Assembly (NCBI GenBank): GCA_002162825.1
Contig: MAAU01000087.1
Span: 1-46,242 of the forward strand
DNA: 46,242 nucleotides
Direction of reading: 5' to 3'
Origin: Gammaproteobacteria bacterium 54_18_T64
GTDB taxonomy: Bacteria; Pseudomonadota; Gammaproteobacteria; Pseudomonadales; Porticoccaceae
The translations under genes and the position numbers were made by a program. Positions 1-7,836 of the stretch are shown piece after piece (the first letter of the stretch is position 1; each line of letters begins with the position of its first letter). The notes under the pieces are model-generated. The model saw only the letters and a list, made by a program, of their open reading frames with translations, was not told where the DNA came from and ran no database searches.

Positions 1-441
1 AATAACGGAACGCTCAGAAAAGGTGCCAACACAAACCAGTTGGCCAATGTCTTCGCCCTTGCTGTTTTTAAAGCGTTTGGTGCCGTCAAGCAGGCAACCT
101 TCCCAGATAACGCTGGACATTTCTGCACAGAGAAAAGGCTTGCTCTCAAGGCAAAAAGTACATTTGCCACAGGCAGGCGTCAGTGCAGCAACAATGTGAT
201 CGCCAACTTTTACGTTGGTAACATTGGCACCAATTTCTTCAACAACACCGGCACCCTCGTGACCGAGGACGGCTGGCAGTTGCGTTGGCAGTACGCCGTG
301 AGCAAAAGAGTAGTCACTGTGGCAAATACCACTGGCGGTGTAGTTGACTAAAATTTCATTTTCTTTCGGGCCTTCCAGTTCCAGCTCTTCAATAACCAGA
401 GGTGAACCCACTTCATAAAGCACTGCGGCTTTTGTTTTCAT
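1..441 (-). CDS. Zinc-dependent alcohol dehydrogenase (partial, N-terminal 147 residues)
   Basis: The reading frame starts at ATG 441 and runs off the left edge, so only the first 147 residues are visible. These are the catalytic GroES-like half of a medium-chain zinc dehydrogenase. Cys40 lies in GICHSDYS, GHEGAG at 60-65 gives the catalytic His/Glu pair, and a Cys-rich stretch near 91-105 (ACGKCTFC) binds the structural zinc. It should oxidise an alcohol with NAD(P). It is a close paralogue of the next gene upstream (503-1609), roughly 55-60% identical by eye, 61 bp away on the same strand. The pair is therefore probably a tandem duplication in one operon. The substrate cannot be deduced. 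Confidence 0.85.
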   Translation of the reverse strand, partial: MKTKAAVLYEVGSPLVIEELELEGPKENEILVNYTASGICHSDYSFAHGVLPTQLPAVLGHEGAGVVEEIGANVTNVKVGDHIVAALTPACGKCTFCLESKPFLCAEMSSVIWEGCLLDGTKRFKNSKGEDIGQLVCVGTFSERSVI

Positions 442-502
442 TATTTCTCTCCCAGTCGCGCCCTTGGGGCCGACATTCGAAATTAAACTATAAATTGCGT
501 GA

Positions 503-1609
503 TTAGCCGAACATGATGACGGAGCGGGCACCTTCGCCACGACCCATTTCATCAAAGGCTCGATCGATATCTTCCAGGCCAATACGCTGGGTAATCATTT
601 CGTCCAGCTTTAGCTCACCGCTCTTGTACAGTTCAACGAAACGGGGAATATCTTTCTTCGGTGTGGATGATCCGTAGCAAGAACCCTGGATCTCATACTC
701 GGCCAAGAGGCCCGCTGATGGGATTTTCACCGACTGATCTAGTGAGGCAACACCGACAATCACACAGGTACCGGTGGGGCGAATCATGTCCCAGGTTTGC
801 GCCATGGTTTCAACACGACCCAGGGCTTCAAAGGCGTAGTGCACACCCAGGCCGCCGGTCAGCTCTTTCACTTTCGCTGCGGCATCTTCCTCAAAGGGGT
901 TAATGGCGTGGGTTGCACCCAAAGACAGAGCCAGTTCGCGTTTCTCTTCCATGGGGTCAATGGCAATAATGATGGTTGAACCACCAATGCGGCAGCCCTG
1001 AATAATGGACAGGCCAACACCACCACAGCCGATAACAGCTGTCGCTTCGCCAGGCTGAACATTCGCGGTGTTAAGCGCAGCACCGGTACCGGTGGTAACA
1101 CCGCAACCGATCAGACAAGTCGTATCGAGGGGGGTATCTTCCGGCACTTTAATAGCCGAGCCTGCGGGCATTACCATGTACTCGCCAAAAGAACCAACGC
1201 CACACAGCGCAAAAACATCTTCACCGCTAGCTGTTTTATGGCGCGTGGTGCCGTCGAGCTGGGTGCAGTCGGTGAGCAGCTTGCCCATGCCCGAACACAT
1301 AAACTCTTTGCCTTCCTTACACATGGTGCAAGAGCCACAACTGGGGGTCAGCGAAGCAATCACCTTGTCACCGGGTTTCAGGTCGGTAACACCGGGGCCA
1401 ACGGCCTCGACAACACCGGCGCCTTCGTGACCGAGGACGATTGGGAAGGGGCAATTTAAAATGCCGTGGGCGACGGAGTAGTCACTGTGGCAAATACCAC
1501 TGGCAGCGGTCTTCACCAGCACTTCATTTTCTTTTGGTGGAGCGAGTTCCAGCTCTTCGATCTCGAAAGGCTGATCTACTCCGCGTAATACTGCGGCCTT
1601 AATTTTCAT
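503..1609 (-). CDS. Zinc-dependent alcohol dehydrogenase, class III-like MDR family
   Basis: This is a full-length (368 aa) medium-chain zinc alcohol dehydrogenase. Catalytic zinc ligands are Cys40 (GICHSDYS), His61/Glu62 (GHEGAG) and Cys169 (IGCG). The structural zinc is held by Cys91, 94, 97 and 105. The NAD-binding Rossmann motif GCGGVG is at 194-199, followed by an acidic Asp (AIDP) that suggests NAD rather than NADP. The family oxidises primary alcohols or hydroxymethyl adducts. It sits 106 bp downstream of the SDR at 1716-2480 and 61 bp upstream of its paralogue, so the three probably share a transcript. Formaldehyde/glutathione activity is possible from the class III resemblance but is not proven. 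Confidence 0.9.
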   Translation of the reverse strand: MKIKAAVLRGVDQPFEIEELELAPPKENEVLVKTAASGICHSDYSVAHGILNCPFPIVLGHEGAGVVEAVGPGVTDLKPGDKVIASLTPSCGSCTMCKEGKEFMCSGMGKLLTDCTQLDGTTRHKTASGEDVFALCGVGSFGEYMVMPAGSAIKVPEDTPLDTTCLIGCGVTTGTGAALNTANVQPGEATAVIGCGGVGLSIIQGCRIGGSTIIIAIDPMEEKRELALSLGATHAINPFEEDAAAKVKELTGGLGVHYAFEALGRVETMAQTWDMIRPTGTCVIVGVASLDQSVKIPSAGLLAEYEIQGSCYGSSTPKKDIPRFVELYKSGELKLDEMITQRIGLEDIDRAFDEMGRGEGARSVIMFG

Positions 1610-1715
1610 TCAGTTTCTCCCTACCCGTAAAAGACGGGCTAGTTGTTATTAAACCCGAGCCATACTACACAAAGTCGAATGGCCCTGGGAAGTCGATTTT
1701 TTACGCTGCCTTTTT

Positions 1716-2480
1716 CTAGGTGGCCATATAACCGCCATCGACGGGCAATGCGTGGCCGGTGATATAACTAGCGGCATCGGAACACAAATAGACGGCGGCA
1801 TCGCCAATTTCATGGGGCTCACCCAGGCGCTTCACCGGTTGGGCAGAAATCATCGCATCGGCAAACTTGGGATTTTCTTCAAACACGCGTTCCAGCATTT
1901 GCGTACGAATGGGGCCAGGACAAACCGCATTGACACGAATTTTTTTGGTGGCGTAGTCCAGTGCTGTCGACTTGGTTAAACCAATCACCGCATGCTTGGC
2001 CGCCGAGTAGTGACCGAGGCCTTTAACACCAATTAAACCGGCATCGGATGCGGTGTTAACAATGGCGCCACCGGTGCCCTGCTTCAACATTTGCTGAATC
2101 TGGTATTTCATACACAGCCAAACACCGAGCATATTGACCTTGTAGTTCAACATAAAGTTTTCTTCGGTGGCATCGGCAGCGAGTGCCTGCTCGCCCTCTA
2201 CGCCGGCGTTATTAAAGGCGCAGTTGAGCCCACCAAACTCGGCGACAGCCGCAGCCACAACGGCTTCGGTATCGGCGGCACTAGATACATCGGTCTTAAA
2301 GAAAATAGCCTTCCCACCCGCCTTTTCGATGATGTGAGCGGTTTCCTCACCGCCGACAACATTGAGGTCGGCAACCACCACACTGGCACCCTCGCGGGCG
2401 AAAATTTCACTCGCCGCCCGGCCGATGCCGCCACTGGCACCGGTGACAATAACCACCTGCCCTTCTACTCTTCCCGTCAT
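1716..2480 (-). CDS. Short-chain dehydrogenase/reductase (classical SDR)
   Basis: A 254-residue classical SDR. The cofactor motif TGASGGIG is at 13-20, with Asp38 at the end of the second beta strand, which favours NAD(H). NNAG is at 90-93, and the catalytic tetrad is Asn116, Ser145, Tyr158 and Lys162 (YSAAK). The C-terminus VDGGYMAT is typical of the family. It probably interconverts a secondary alcohol and a ketone. It is 69 bp downstream of the DUF6285-like gene. In the P. putida levulinate route an SDR (LvaD) reduces the 4-keto acyl-CoA next to the kinase genes, so an equivalent role here is attractive but inferred. Confidence 0.9.
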   Translation of the reverse strand: MTGRVEGQVVIVTGASGGIGRAASEIFAREGASVVVADLNVVGGEETAHIIEKAGGKAIFFKTDVSSAADTEAVVAAAVAEFGGLNCAFNNAGVEGEQALAADATEENFMLNYKVNMLGVWLCMKYQIQQMLKQGTGGAIVNTASDAGLIGVKGLGHYSAAKHAVIGLTKSTALDYATKKIRVNAVCPGPIRTQMLERVFEENPKFADAMISAQPVKRLGEPHEIGDAAVYLCSDAASYITGHALPVDGGYMAT

Positions 2481-2549
2481 TTCATCACTCCTCTCTATTG
2501 TTAAACATTAATAAACAAAAAAATTAAATCTTAAATTGTCATTGGGGCC

Positions 2550-2918
2550 CTAGCCCGGCCGATGCATATCGGCAAGATAATTAGGATTGGTGACACTGAC
2601 CTTGTCGATGACCTGCTTAAAGGCAAAATCAAAGGCGGCTGGCCACTCCTCATCCATCTCACCACGGCGTACCTGTTGACAAAATTGCTGGTAGAGATCG
2701 GCTAATGTGCCCTCCCGCCCGAGCAAGTGTTGCAACTCCCCACTCTGACTTTCGTCCTGGCGTTCACCCAGCTCGAGCTCCCTATCGACCACGCTGAGCA
2801 GGAAAGCCCCACACAGGGCATCGTAGCGTTCACTACCCTTTGAGTTACTGGCAATGCTCTCTAGCAATTGCTTAACGGTGACAAGGATTTCTTTTATATC
2901 GGGTTTATCCTGGCTCAA
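2550..2918 (-). CDS. DUF6285-like small protein, possible LvaB-type kinase partner
   Basis: A small helical protein. I choose the TTG at 2918 (122 aa) because GGAG lies 8 nt upstream and family-like sequence (DKPDIKEILVTVKQLLE) begins immediately after it; the ATG at 2957 would add 13 residues and has no clear ribosome site. The C-terminal pattern LLGREGTLADLYQQF...VIDKVSVTNPNY matches my memory of the DUF6285 family, whose members sit beside APH-type phosphotransferases. In P. putida the small protein LvaB is needed for the gamma-kinase LvaA. By position and size this gene could play that part. The family match and the LvaB link are from memory and unsearched. Confidence 0.65.
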   Translation of the reverse strand: MSQDKPDIKEILVTVKQLLESIASNSKGSERYDALCGAFLLSVVDRELELGERQDESQSGELQHLLGREGTLADLYQQFCQQVRRGEMDEEWPAAFDFAFKQVIDKVSVTNPNYLADMHRPG

Positions 2919-2973
2919 GCCGACTACTCCACTCTTATATTTTATAAACGACAGCATTGCTAAAGAACAAGGC

Positions 2974-3163
2974 TTAGGGAGCCTCTGAACAAGTCATAAA
3001 CTCGTATCTGGCGGCTAAAATATCCAGCTTCTTCGTCGCCTCAAGGCGCCTACTGTTGGTGCAAAGCTTCGTAATAGCTCGCTATTACCTGCACTTTACG
3101 CCTTGAATCTAAACATTTTAGCTCGCCCTCTACTTTGCCCAGACTTACTCAAAGGCTCCTTAG
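2974..3163. repeat. MITE-like element with imperfect terminal inverted repeats
   Basis: About 190 bp without a convincing gene. The left end (2974-3027) and the reverse complement of the right end (3109-3163) share GGAGCC-TGA--AAGTC near the tip and GGC-GCTAAAAT about 30 bases inside, forming imperfect inverted repeats of about 55 bp. The centre carries a near-perfect palindrome at 3071-3088 (GTAATAGC-TC-GCTATTAC), flanked by further dyad symmetry (CAAGGCG...CGCCTTG). No transposase is present. The right tip abuts the stop codon of the phosphotransferase gene. It is either a non-autonomous mobile element or a structured intergenic repeat; a genome-wide copy count would decide. Confidence 0.6.
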
Positions 3164-4179
3164 GAAAAATGCCCTTTAATAGTCATCAACATATCGTACT
3201 CGATCATGCTGGTATTGCGCCCACAACAGGCAAAGGGCAGTGAGCGCCGGACACCCGTGAGATGGCCATCGGCCTGCATCATATTGAGCACGGCCCAGCG
3301 CAGGGAACCGAAAATTTCCCACCAACGAATGTCCTCTTCATCAATCACCTGGCCGCCATTACTGGTATAGGCCCGATAAAATTCATCGCGCGGGCCAAAG
3401 CCACCCACCGGCTGGTCAATATTGCCAAAGCGCCAGGCGCGCAGGCAGACCCAACCAAAGTCCTCCATGGCGCTACCGATATGGGCACACTCCCAGTCGA
3501 GCACTGCCTCAATACCATCGGGACTAAGGATGACATTGCCATTGCGGTAGTCGCCGTGGACGAAGACCCGGGGCTTGTCTTTGGGGCGATTATTCTCCAG
3601 CCAACGAATGCCGACATCGAGACCAGGATGATATTCACAATAGGCATCGTAGCGACTAATTTGCGCCGCCAGGGGGTCGACGCTATCGACCACCTTTTCC
3701 AGAAAGCCCACTTCAGCGGGGTCAATGGCGTGGAGCTTGGCAAAGATTTCGCCGGTCTGGGCAGCGAAATTTTTGCGCGCCACTTCAAACTCGGGCGCAT
3801 TGAGCAGGGTTTTGGGTAGAGTTTCGCCCTCCACGCAGGCCATCACATAACCGACGTCAAGATCATCTTGCGGCTCGAGTTCAAAGATGGGCTCGGGCAC
3901 CAGTACACCATGGCGGTAGACCACTTTTAAAATTTCAAACTGGTCGTGGGGCGATATAAAGGGCGATACTTCTGATTTTAAAGTTTCCTGGCGCAGCACC
4001 AGACGACGCCGACCAGACGGCTCGACCAAATCAAATAGCAGGGTTCGGTTCGATGCCCCCAGAGTTGCGATGGAGGTATTTTCAACACGGCTAGCCTCAC
4101 CGTAGCGTCGTTTTAGGGCTAACTCGAGCTTAGCGACGATGTCATCCAGCAATGCCTGCTGCCCGGAATCCCCGGCCAT
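3160..4179 (-). CDS. APH-family phosphotransferase (ACAD10/11 N-domain-like, LvaA-type)
   Basis: A 339-residue aminoglycoside-phosphotransferase-fold kinase. The catalytic loop is HGDYRNGN at 208-215 and the metal-binding LDWE at 227-230; Asp240 follows. The N-lobe ATP-binding segment lies within about 40-120 (NRTLLFDL...VLRQETL, then YVMACVEGETL). The sequence style is that of the kinase domain fused to acyl-CoA dehydrogenase in mammalian ACAD10/11, and of stand-alone bacterial LvaA, rather than of antibiotic-modifying enzymes. LvaA phosphorylates the 4-hydroxyl of 4-hydroxyacyl-CoA. Supporting this role, a DUF6285-like gene follows it (beyond the repeat) and an ACAD10/11-type dehydrogenase lies at 13194-14396. 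The stop codon touches the MITE-like repeat. Confidence 0.85.
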   Translation of the reverse strand: MAGDSGQQALLDDIVAKLELALKRRYGEASRVENTSIATLGASNRTLLFDLVEPSGRRRLVLRQETLKSEVSPFISPHDQFEILKVVYRHGVLVPEPIFELEPQDDLDVGYVMACVEGETLPKTLLNAPEFEVARKNFAAQTGEIFAKLHAIDPAEVGFLEKVVDSVDPLAAQISRYDAYCEYHPGLDVGIRWLENNRPKDKPRVFVHGDYRNGNVILSPDGIEAVLDWECAHIGSAMEDFGWVCLRAWRFGNIDQPVGGFGPRDEFYRAYTSNGGQVIDEEDIRWWEIFGSLRWAVLNMMQADGHLTGVRRSLPFACCGRNTSMIEYDMLMTIKGHFS

Positions 4180-4222
4180 TACCCGGTAGCCTGCATGGAG
4201 CAGATAAAACTAATGACCTTAA

Positions 4223-5227
4223 TCAAAGCGGAAAGCCCACGGGCTCGCCGTCTTCAAGCCGTTCTATATATTCGGTAATGCCAATACCCGGGCGCCCGTC
4301 ATCCCAGACCCATTCCGTAAAGCCCTCGGCGATGCGGCTTTCAACGGTTTCGCCATCAATTTGTCGATGATTGCGCAGCGGCGCCATGGTAAGAATTTTG
4401 CCATTGAGCTCGACCGCGCGATTGGCGGTGCGTACACCGAGGCGAACCGCTTTCGGGTCTTTGTTATCGTCCCACTCGGTCATCACGTCCATGTCGATAA
4501 TCTCTTCGTACTTACCATCGAACATCAACACACCGCGACGGTGCACCTTCATTTCACGATCGGTGCGCTTGAGCATCATAATGCCGCGGTCTTCGCCAAA
4601 ATTGGCGATAAACAAGCGGTAGAAATTAATATTGGTCCAGTAGCGTGGCCCCCAGGAATGATCGCGCCAACCGAAACCCTTCAAATCCCAGCTCTCCTCA
4701 CCGAGGGTAATACTGCCGCTAATACGGGTGTGCTGGTTAAAGTGGCCGATGGAAAAATCACGGCCGTACATGGTTTCCGTATCGGGGTCGGTGGGCTCGC
4801 CACCGTTCATGGGCGACAGGCCGGCGAGATTTAAGCTCACCTCACAGGAAACACGCGGCGCGGTCTTAAACATCTTGCGGGCTTCGCGCAATATTTGCGG
4901 ATCGTCGAGAATCATCGCCTCGCCCGAGTAGGTCATGCTCACTGCCTTAAAGGGCTCCTGCACCTGATAGTCCAGTCCGCCAGCGCTATGGCGCTCATTG
5001 GTGTCAATTTTGGGGCGCAAAAATTGACAGGCAACGCGACCATCGGGTAGATAGATACACACCGAAAGTTCGGCGTGACCCTCGTTAACGCGATTACCCA
5101 GACGCATCCACAAGCCCATCTTCTGCTCGGGGTCCCAGCCGTTGACGTAAACACTCTCGTTAAAATTACTATCTTCGGTGGGTTGATGGCCGTACTCATC
5201 CACCGTATCGAGACGGTATGTGCTCAT
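4223..5227 (-). CDS. AttH/CrtC-like lipocalin-fold protein (DUF7064/7065-like)
   Basis: The chosen start is ATG 5227, with AGGGG 6 nt upstream, giving 334 aa; an in-frame ATG at 5257 has no such site. The diagnostic stretch is GFGWRDHSWGPR at 184-195, a motif I associate with DUF7064-type proteins distantly related to carotenoid 1,2-hydratase CrtC and AttH. The rest is beta-rich with many Trp and Arg residues and no signal peptide. Members often occur in lipid or terpenoid catabolic clusters, but their chemistry is poorly defined. It ends 43 bp before the phosphotransferase gene and is likely the first gene of the leftward operon. Confidence 0.7.
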   Translation of the reverse strand: MSTYRLDTVDEYGHQPTEDSNFNESVYVNGWDPEQKMGLWMRLGNRVNEGHAELSVCIYLPDGRVACQFLRPKIDTNERHSAGGLDYQVQEPFKAVSMTYSGEAMILDDPQILREARKMFKTAPRVSCEVSLNLAGLSPMNGGEPTDPDTETMYGRDFSIGHFNQHTRISGSITLGEESWDLKGFGWRDHSWGPRYWTNINFYRLFIANFGEDRGIMMLKRTDREMKVHRRGVLMFDGKYEEIIDMDVMTEWDDNKDPKAVRLGVRTANRAVELNGKILTMAPLRNHRQIDGETVESRIAEGFTEWVWDDGRPGIGITEYIERLEDGEPVGFPL

Positions 5228-6055
5228 TGCTTTCCCCTGAATATTTTTAATACACAACAGATCTTATAATCAATATCACCCGCCGCTATGACTACCATTA
5301 CAAAGCGGCTTGAAACTATACAATAAAGCCGCGCAAAAAAGACAGGCTCTAAAAGACCCACAGCACTTCACACCGGCACTCCAAGCACTCTCTCCGACCA
5401 GACTCGCACCCTGTAAGCCTGCCTCATAGTTTTAGTGCTCAATCGAGCAAGAATCATGTTACTTGTGATTCACACACTATCTATAGTCACGTTTTCTAGT
5501 TCCCTTCATGCAGTATATAAATGACACCTGAAAGCTTAACTATCGTTAACGAGGCGGGGCGGGAGATGGCCATTTTGAGGGCTTATTTGACTCCGAAAGC
5601 CATTCAAAAAAACCTCGGAATAAACCTAGATATAAAATCACTAAAGTTAAATAACTTACTGATATATATTAAGTTGGTTGTTTATTTATACTGTAATTTA
5701 AAAATTTAAAAGACGCCATCAGCAACGCACTGGGGTCCAGGGCATAGTGAAAGTTAGTAGCGCCCCAAGTAACTAAGTCAAGCACTTGCCACAACTACCC
5801 GGAGCCCAATGTTACCAAGAGGTAAAAAATAGTTCCTTTTCAAGCTAAATAATGCGATTATCCACCGCTACGAAAATCACACCCTATATAAATGAAGGGC
5901 TTCGCCGTAAAGTCAGAGCCACGAAAATACTAGGCAGGGTTTATAACTAACTCGTTTGATGGGGCCGAAATGTTCACCCTCGGCTACAACGAGATAGCTT
6001 TCATCATTCAACACCTAATTCAGTTCGTACACGTAAGACGATTGGAGGTAAGCAA
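5228..6055. other. 828-bp divergent intergenic region, no convincing gene
   Basis: This region separates the leftward operon (first gene 4223-5227) from the rightward SDR pair, so both promoters should lie here. It is AT-rich around 5600-5710. The only open frame, 5521-5709 (62 codons), has no ribosome-binding site and low-complexity, AT-driven composition. I could not identify a clean sigma-70 -35/-10 pair. A strong ribosome site (TTGGAGG) is present at its right end for the GTG start at 6056. No tRNA, riboswitch or repeat was recognised. Confidence 0.5.
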
Positions 6056-6823
6056 GTGAAGTGTTTTGATTTAACAGGAAAAGTAGCCATTATCACCGGC
6101 GGTAACGGCGGCCTCGGCCTCGGCATTGCCAAAGGTCTGGCATCGGAAGGTTGTGCGGTAGCTCTCGTTGGCCGCAACCAGGACAAAATTGATAAAGCTG
6201 TTGCTGAAATGACAGCTTTTGGCGCGAAGGCTATTGGCGTAAAAGCTGACGTCTCAAAAGAAGATGAAGTCAACCGTATGGTTGCCGAAACTGTCGAACA
6301 ACTTGGTCGTGTCGACATTCTCTTCAATAACGCTGCTATCAGCTGGGGAATCGCCCCCGAAAAAATGACCATTGAAGAGTGGGATGAATTTATTGCTATC
6401 GATCTCACCTCTTGCTTCCTTTGTGCCAAAGCTTGTCACCCAGAGATGCTTAAATCTGGCGGCGGCAAAATCGTTAATATTGGCTCTGCCATCTCCGAAA
6501 AAGCCATGGGCAAACTGGTCCACTACGCGGCTGCAAAAGGCGGCATGGACAAGATGACCCAAAGCCTGGCACTGGCCTGGGGCAAAGACAACATTCAAGT
6601 CAACGCCATCCTACCCGGCCTGGTTCACACCGAGATGATGCCTTGCTTCGGCGAAAACAAAATCGGTCCCGTTGTTGATTACATCACCAAGAAAACCCCA
6701 GTGGGTCGTTACGGCATGCCCGATGATTTTGAAGGCTTATCCATTTTGCTCTCGAGCGATGCCTCTAAATTCATCACCGGCTCCATCATCGTTGCCGATG
6801 GCGGCATGACGCTGGGTATTTAA
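6056..6823 (+). CDS. Short-chain dehydrogenase/reductase, first of a tandem pair
   Basis: A 255-residue SDR starting at GTG with GGAGG 7 nt upstream. The cofactor loop is TGGNGGLG at 14-21. The residues GRN (39-41) after the second strand suggest NADP(H). The usual NNAG is NNAA at 91-94. Ser144, Tyr157 and Lys161 (YAAAK) are intact, but the position of the tetrad Asn is Asp116 (AIDLTS). In the paralogue at 6926-7693 it is Asn. The two are about 60-65% identical by eye and 102 bp apart. The Asp may alter the proton relay or mark a specialised or weak enzyme. The substrate is unknown. Confidence 0.9.
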   Translation: MKCFDLTGKVAIITGGNGGLGLGIAKGLASEGCAVALVGRNQDKIDKAVAEMTAFGAKAIGVKADVSKEDEVNRMVAETVEQLGRVDILFNNAAISWGIAPEKMTIEEWDEFIAIDLTSCFLCAKACHPEMLKSGGGKIVNIGSAISEKAMGKLVHYAAAKGGMDKMTQSLALAWGKDNIQVNAILPGLVHTEMMPCFGENKIGPVVDYITKKTPVGRYGMPDDFEGLSILLSSDASKFITGSIIVADGGMTLGI

Positions 6824-6925
6824 ACCACACAACAGGTTTATTGCCTAACCCTACAAGATCAACCGCTATGGCAATGCGCGCCACAGAATTAAGACGCGCG
6901 GCGTAGTGTTTTTTGGAGAACATAA

Positions 6926-7693
6926 ATGAACAGTAAATTTGATTTAACGGGAAAAGTCGCCATTATCACCGGCGGCAACGGTGGACTCGGCCTGGGTATC
7001 GCCAGAGGATTGGCAGAAGCAGGCGCCAAGGTTGCTGTCGTTGGTCGCAACCAGGACAAAATTGACAACGCCGTCAAGGTCCTCGAGGGCGATGGCGCCG
7101 TTGCCTTCGGCGTACAGTGCGACGTTTCTAAAGAAGACGATGTTAACAACATGGTTGCCGCCGTTGCCGAGCACTATGGTCGCATCGATATTCTTTTCAA
7201 TAACGCTGCAATCAGCTGGGGCATCCCCCCTGAGACCATGACACTCGACGAGTGGAATAACTTTATTGCCATCAACCTGACCTCTTGCTTCCTAACCTGC
7301 CGGGCAGTATTCCCCCATATGGTTGAAGCGGGCGGCGGCAAGATCATCAACGTCGGTTCCATTATCACCAAGCTTGGCTTTGGCAAACTAGTGCACTACG
7401 CTGCAGCCAAAGGCGGCATGGATCACATGACCCAGAGCCTGGCTCAGGGTTGGGGCAAGCACGGCATTAACGTTAACGCCCTGCTACCCGGGCTGGTTAA
7501 CACCGAAATGATGCCCTGCGAAGGCGAGAACAAGGTTCCTCTCGTTGACTTCGCCGTGTCCAAGACAGCGACCGGAACCTACGGTCAGCCCGAAGACTTC
7601 CACGGCATGGCGGTAATGCTGTCGAGTTCAGCATCCGACTTTATTACAGGCTCTATTATTGTTATGGACGGCGGATTGTCCCTCGCCATCTAA
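6926..7693 (+). CDS. Short-chain dehydrogenase/reductase, second of a tandem pair
   Basis: A 255-residue SDR with GGAG 8 nt before its ATG. It carries TGGNGGLG at 15-22, GRN at 40-42 (NADP-type) and NNAA at 92-95. The tetrad is complete, with Asn117 and Tyr/Lys in YAAAK. It is a tandem duplicate of the preceding gene: both share the run NNAAISWGI and the MMPC...GENK segment in the substrate loop, so the pair probably handles related substrates or forms a heteromer. A strong rho-independent terminator follows 38 bp after the stop and closes the two-gene unit. Confidence 0.9.
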   Translation: MNSKFDLTGKVAIITGGNGGLGLGIARGLAEAGAKVAVVGRNQDKIDNAVKVLEGDGAVAFGVQCDVSKEDDVNNMVAAVAEHYGRIDILFNNAAISWGIPPETMTLDEWNNFIAINLTSCFLTCRAVFPHMVEAGGGKIINVGSIITKLGFGKLVHYAAAKGGMDHMTQSLAQGWGKHGINVNALLPGLVNTEMMPCEGENKVPLVDFAVSKTATGTYGQPEDFHGMAVMLSSSASDFITGSIIVMDGGLSLAI

Positions 7694-7730
7694 GATGCAC
7701 GGCTAGCTCACTAGCCAAAGTCTAGTTATA

Positions 7731-7768
7731 CAAAAAAACCCGAGTTGCTTTGCACTCGGGTTTTTTTG
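7731..7768 (+). terminator. Rho-independent terminator after the SDR pair
   Basis: The stem CCCGAGT / ACTCGGG has a short loop (TGCTTTGC region), with seven A before and seven T after. It lies 38 bp downstream of the second SDR. The flanking A-tract means it could also stop transcription from the other strand. Confidence 0.9.
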
Positions 7769-7836
7769 TATTGGATTTTCGTGTGGTAAAAAGACAAACC
7801 CTTTAAAAATATATTATAAATACAAGGAGTTCAGCA

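Noticed and set aside
40-351. Rightward open frame of 103 codons at the left edge
   Set aside because: It is the antisense shadow of the partial alcohol dehydrogenase, whose zinc motifs are intact on the minus strand.
5464-5474. TGTGA-T-TCACA palindrome resembling a CRP site
   Set aside because: CRP sites need a 6-base spacer between half-sites; here it is one base.
5521-5709. Open frame of 62 codons in the large intergenic region
   Set aside because: No ribosome-binding site, AT-driven low-complexity sequence and no recognisable family.
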